A stretch of DNA of 64,000 nt from G963668345 sp965226215 (GTDB taxonomy: Bacteria > Acidobacteriota > Terriglobia > Bryobacterales > UBA6623). The DNA lies in assembly GCA_965226215.1 (NCBI GenBank), contig CBDDCH010000002.1:4712001-4776000 (forward strand). Direction: 5' to 3'. The notes under the pieces were generated by a model, which was not told the DNA's origin, did not search any database, and saw nothing but the letters and a program-made list of their open reading frames with translations. The translations under genes were made by a program, and so were the position numbers. Below, one piece after another: positions 63,556 through 64,000 of the stretch. Positions within the stretch are counted from its first letter, which is position 1. Each line of letters begins with the position of its first letter.

Positions 63556-64000
63556 ATGCCCCTAGCTCTTAGCAGACATTTTCCTCTGGTTTTTCTAGTA
63601 TTCAGCTGTAGCGGTCCGTTGGCGGCGCACCGGGCCGAACCGATTTCGACCGAGTTTGCTCTACCCTTTCAGCCCAAGGCGGGCAACCTGAAACTCTTCT
63701 ATGAATATGAGCGCGCAGGGCCCGGAGCCAGCGAGGAGGCAATACCCGAGGTTGAACTCGAGCTTGGCATTGCACCGCGCTGGCAAATCAACCTCGGCTA
63801 CCCGCTCTTCCGCATCAGAGAAGGGTCCGACGAGCCGCCCACCGTGGTAGGCGGAAAGCTTGAGTTCGGTGCGCGCTATCTGCTCTTCGGTGGCGCGACG
63901 CGCAGCTACGCAGTGTCTTTGCACGGCATGGCAGAAGCACCTACAGGCAACCGTCGCGTAGTGGGTGATGCGTCGGAGCTAGGGGCCGGGCTATTCGTGG
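63556..64000 (+). CDS. Exported barrel-like protein, truncated by window edge
   Basis: An open frame from the ATG at 63556 to the end (148 codons). The N-terminus is a signal peptide or lipoprotein-like (LVFLVFSCSG, then LAAHRAEP). The mature part has alternating beta strands typical of outer-membrane barrels: NLKLFYEYERAG, VELELGIAPRWQINLGYPLF, GGKLEFGARYLLFG, SYAVSLHGMAEAPTG. The family cannot be named from this part; it resembles MetA-pathway/transporter-type barrel proteins. Confidence 0.6.
   Translation, partial: MPLALSRHFPLVFLVFSCSGPLAAHRAEPISTEFALPFQPKAGNLKLFYEYERAGPGASEEAIPEVELELGIAPRWQINLGYPLFRIREGSDEPPTVVGGKLEFGARYLLFGGATRSYAVSLHGMAEAPTGNRRVVGDASELGAGLFV

Overview
The window looks like a chromosome segment of a high-GC Gram-negative bacterium, most likely an Acidobacteriota member. 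This is inferred from three things: the pilus-type cluster whose pseudopilin carries a YNEWEF motif, a secreted carboxypeptidase-regulatory-like protein, and an NALKHGL-type short protein, all of which I associate with that phylum. No rRNA or complete tRNA is present to confirm the taxonomy.

Layout. 0-7 kb is housekeeping: a SurA-like chaperone start, a BamA/TamA barrel protein, gatB, and the DUF177-rpmF-plsX operon. 7-17.7 kb is a complete minus-strand Na+-NQR locus (nqrA-B-C-D-E-F, then apbE and nqrM). It is damaged at several points: a 1,033-bp IS1595-type element in nqrA with an 8-bp target duplication, an amber codon at codon 3 of nqrE, a +1 frameshift in a C9 tract of nqrF, and an IS3-type element between nqrF and apbE. 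18.6-27.9 kb carries an orphan ThiS-like protein, a MerR regulator, a LolA-like protein and a type II secretion/type IV pilus-like cluster (GspF, GspE, PilM, PilN, PilO, PilP-like, pseudopilin) without a visible secretin. 27.9-29.3 kb is repeats plus an IS110 relic. 29.3-36.6 kb holds a HELEH protein, rhomboid, TatA, HU, TrmFO, XerC/D, WecB and a SirB1-type protein. 37.2-44.4 kb is a copper/silver CusCBA-type efflux operon with a Cys/His-rich leader protein and a tandemly duplicated metal-binding domain in CusB.

45-55 kb is a decayed island. It starts at the 3' half of tRNA-Pro(UGG), carries two 145-bp direct repeats 9.2 kb apart that look like integrase-end/att sequences, and contains an IS1595 relic, an IS256 element broken by a 26-bp internal duplication, an IS481-like element and a group II intron with its reverse transcriptase. 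Two secreted-protein genes sit among them.

55.6-63.5 kb is a sulfide/persulfide operon (DUF442 phosphatase-like, CstB-like dioxygenase-rhodanese, TauE) that has been torn apart. A 5,184-bp segment with imperfect inverted ends and a 5-bp target duplication sits inside the cstB-like gene. Its right end is an IS1380-family element and its left end is an IR-like sequence inside an unrelated IS5 fragment. This is the signature of ISEcp1-like one-ended transposition, and the unit has carried along an rlpA gene, an ISL3 element and other IS fragments. Just downstream, tauE is cut after about 46 codons and joined in frame to a decayed TonB-dependent receptor. The window ends inside a secreted protein gene.
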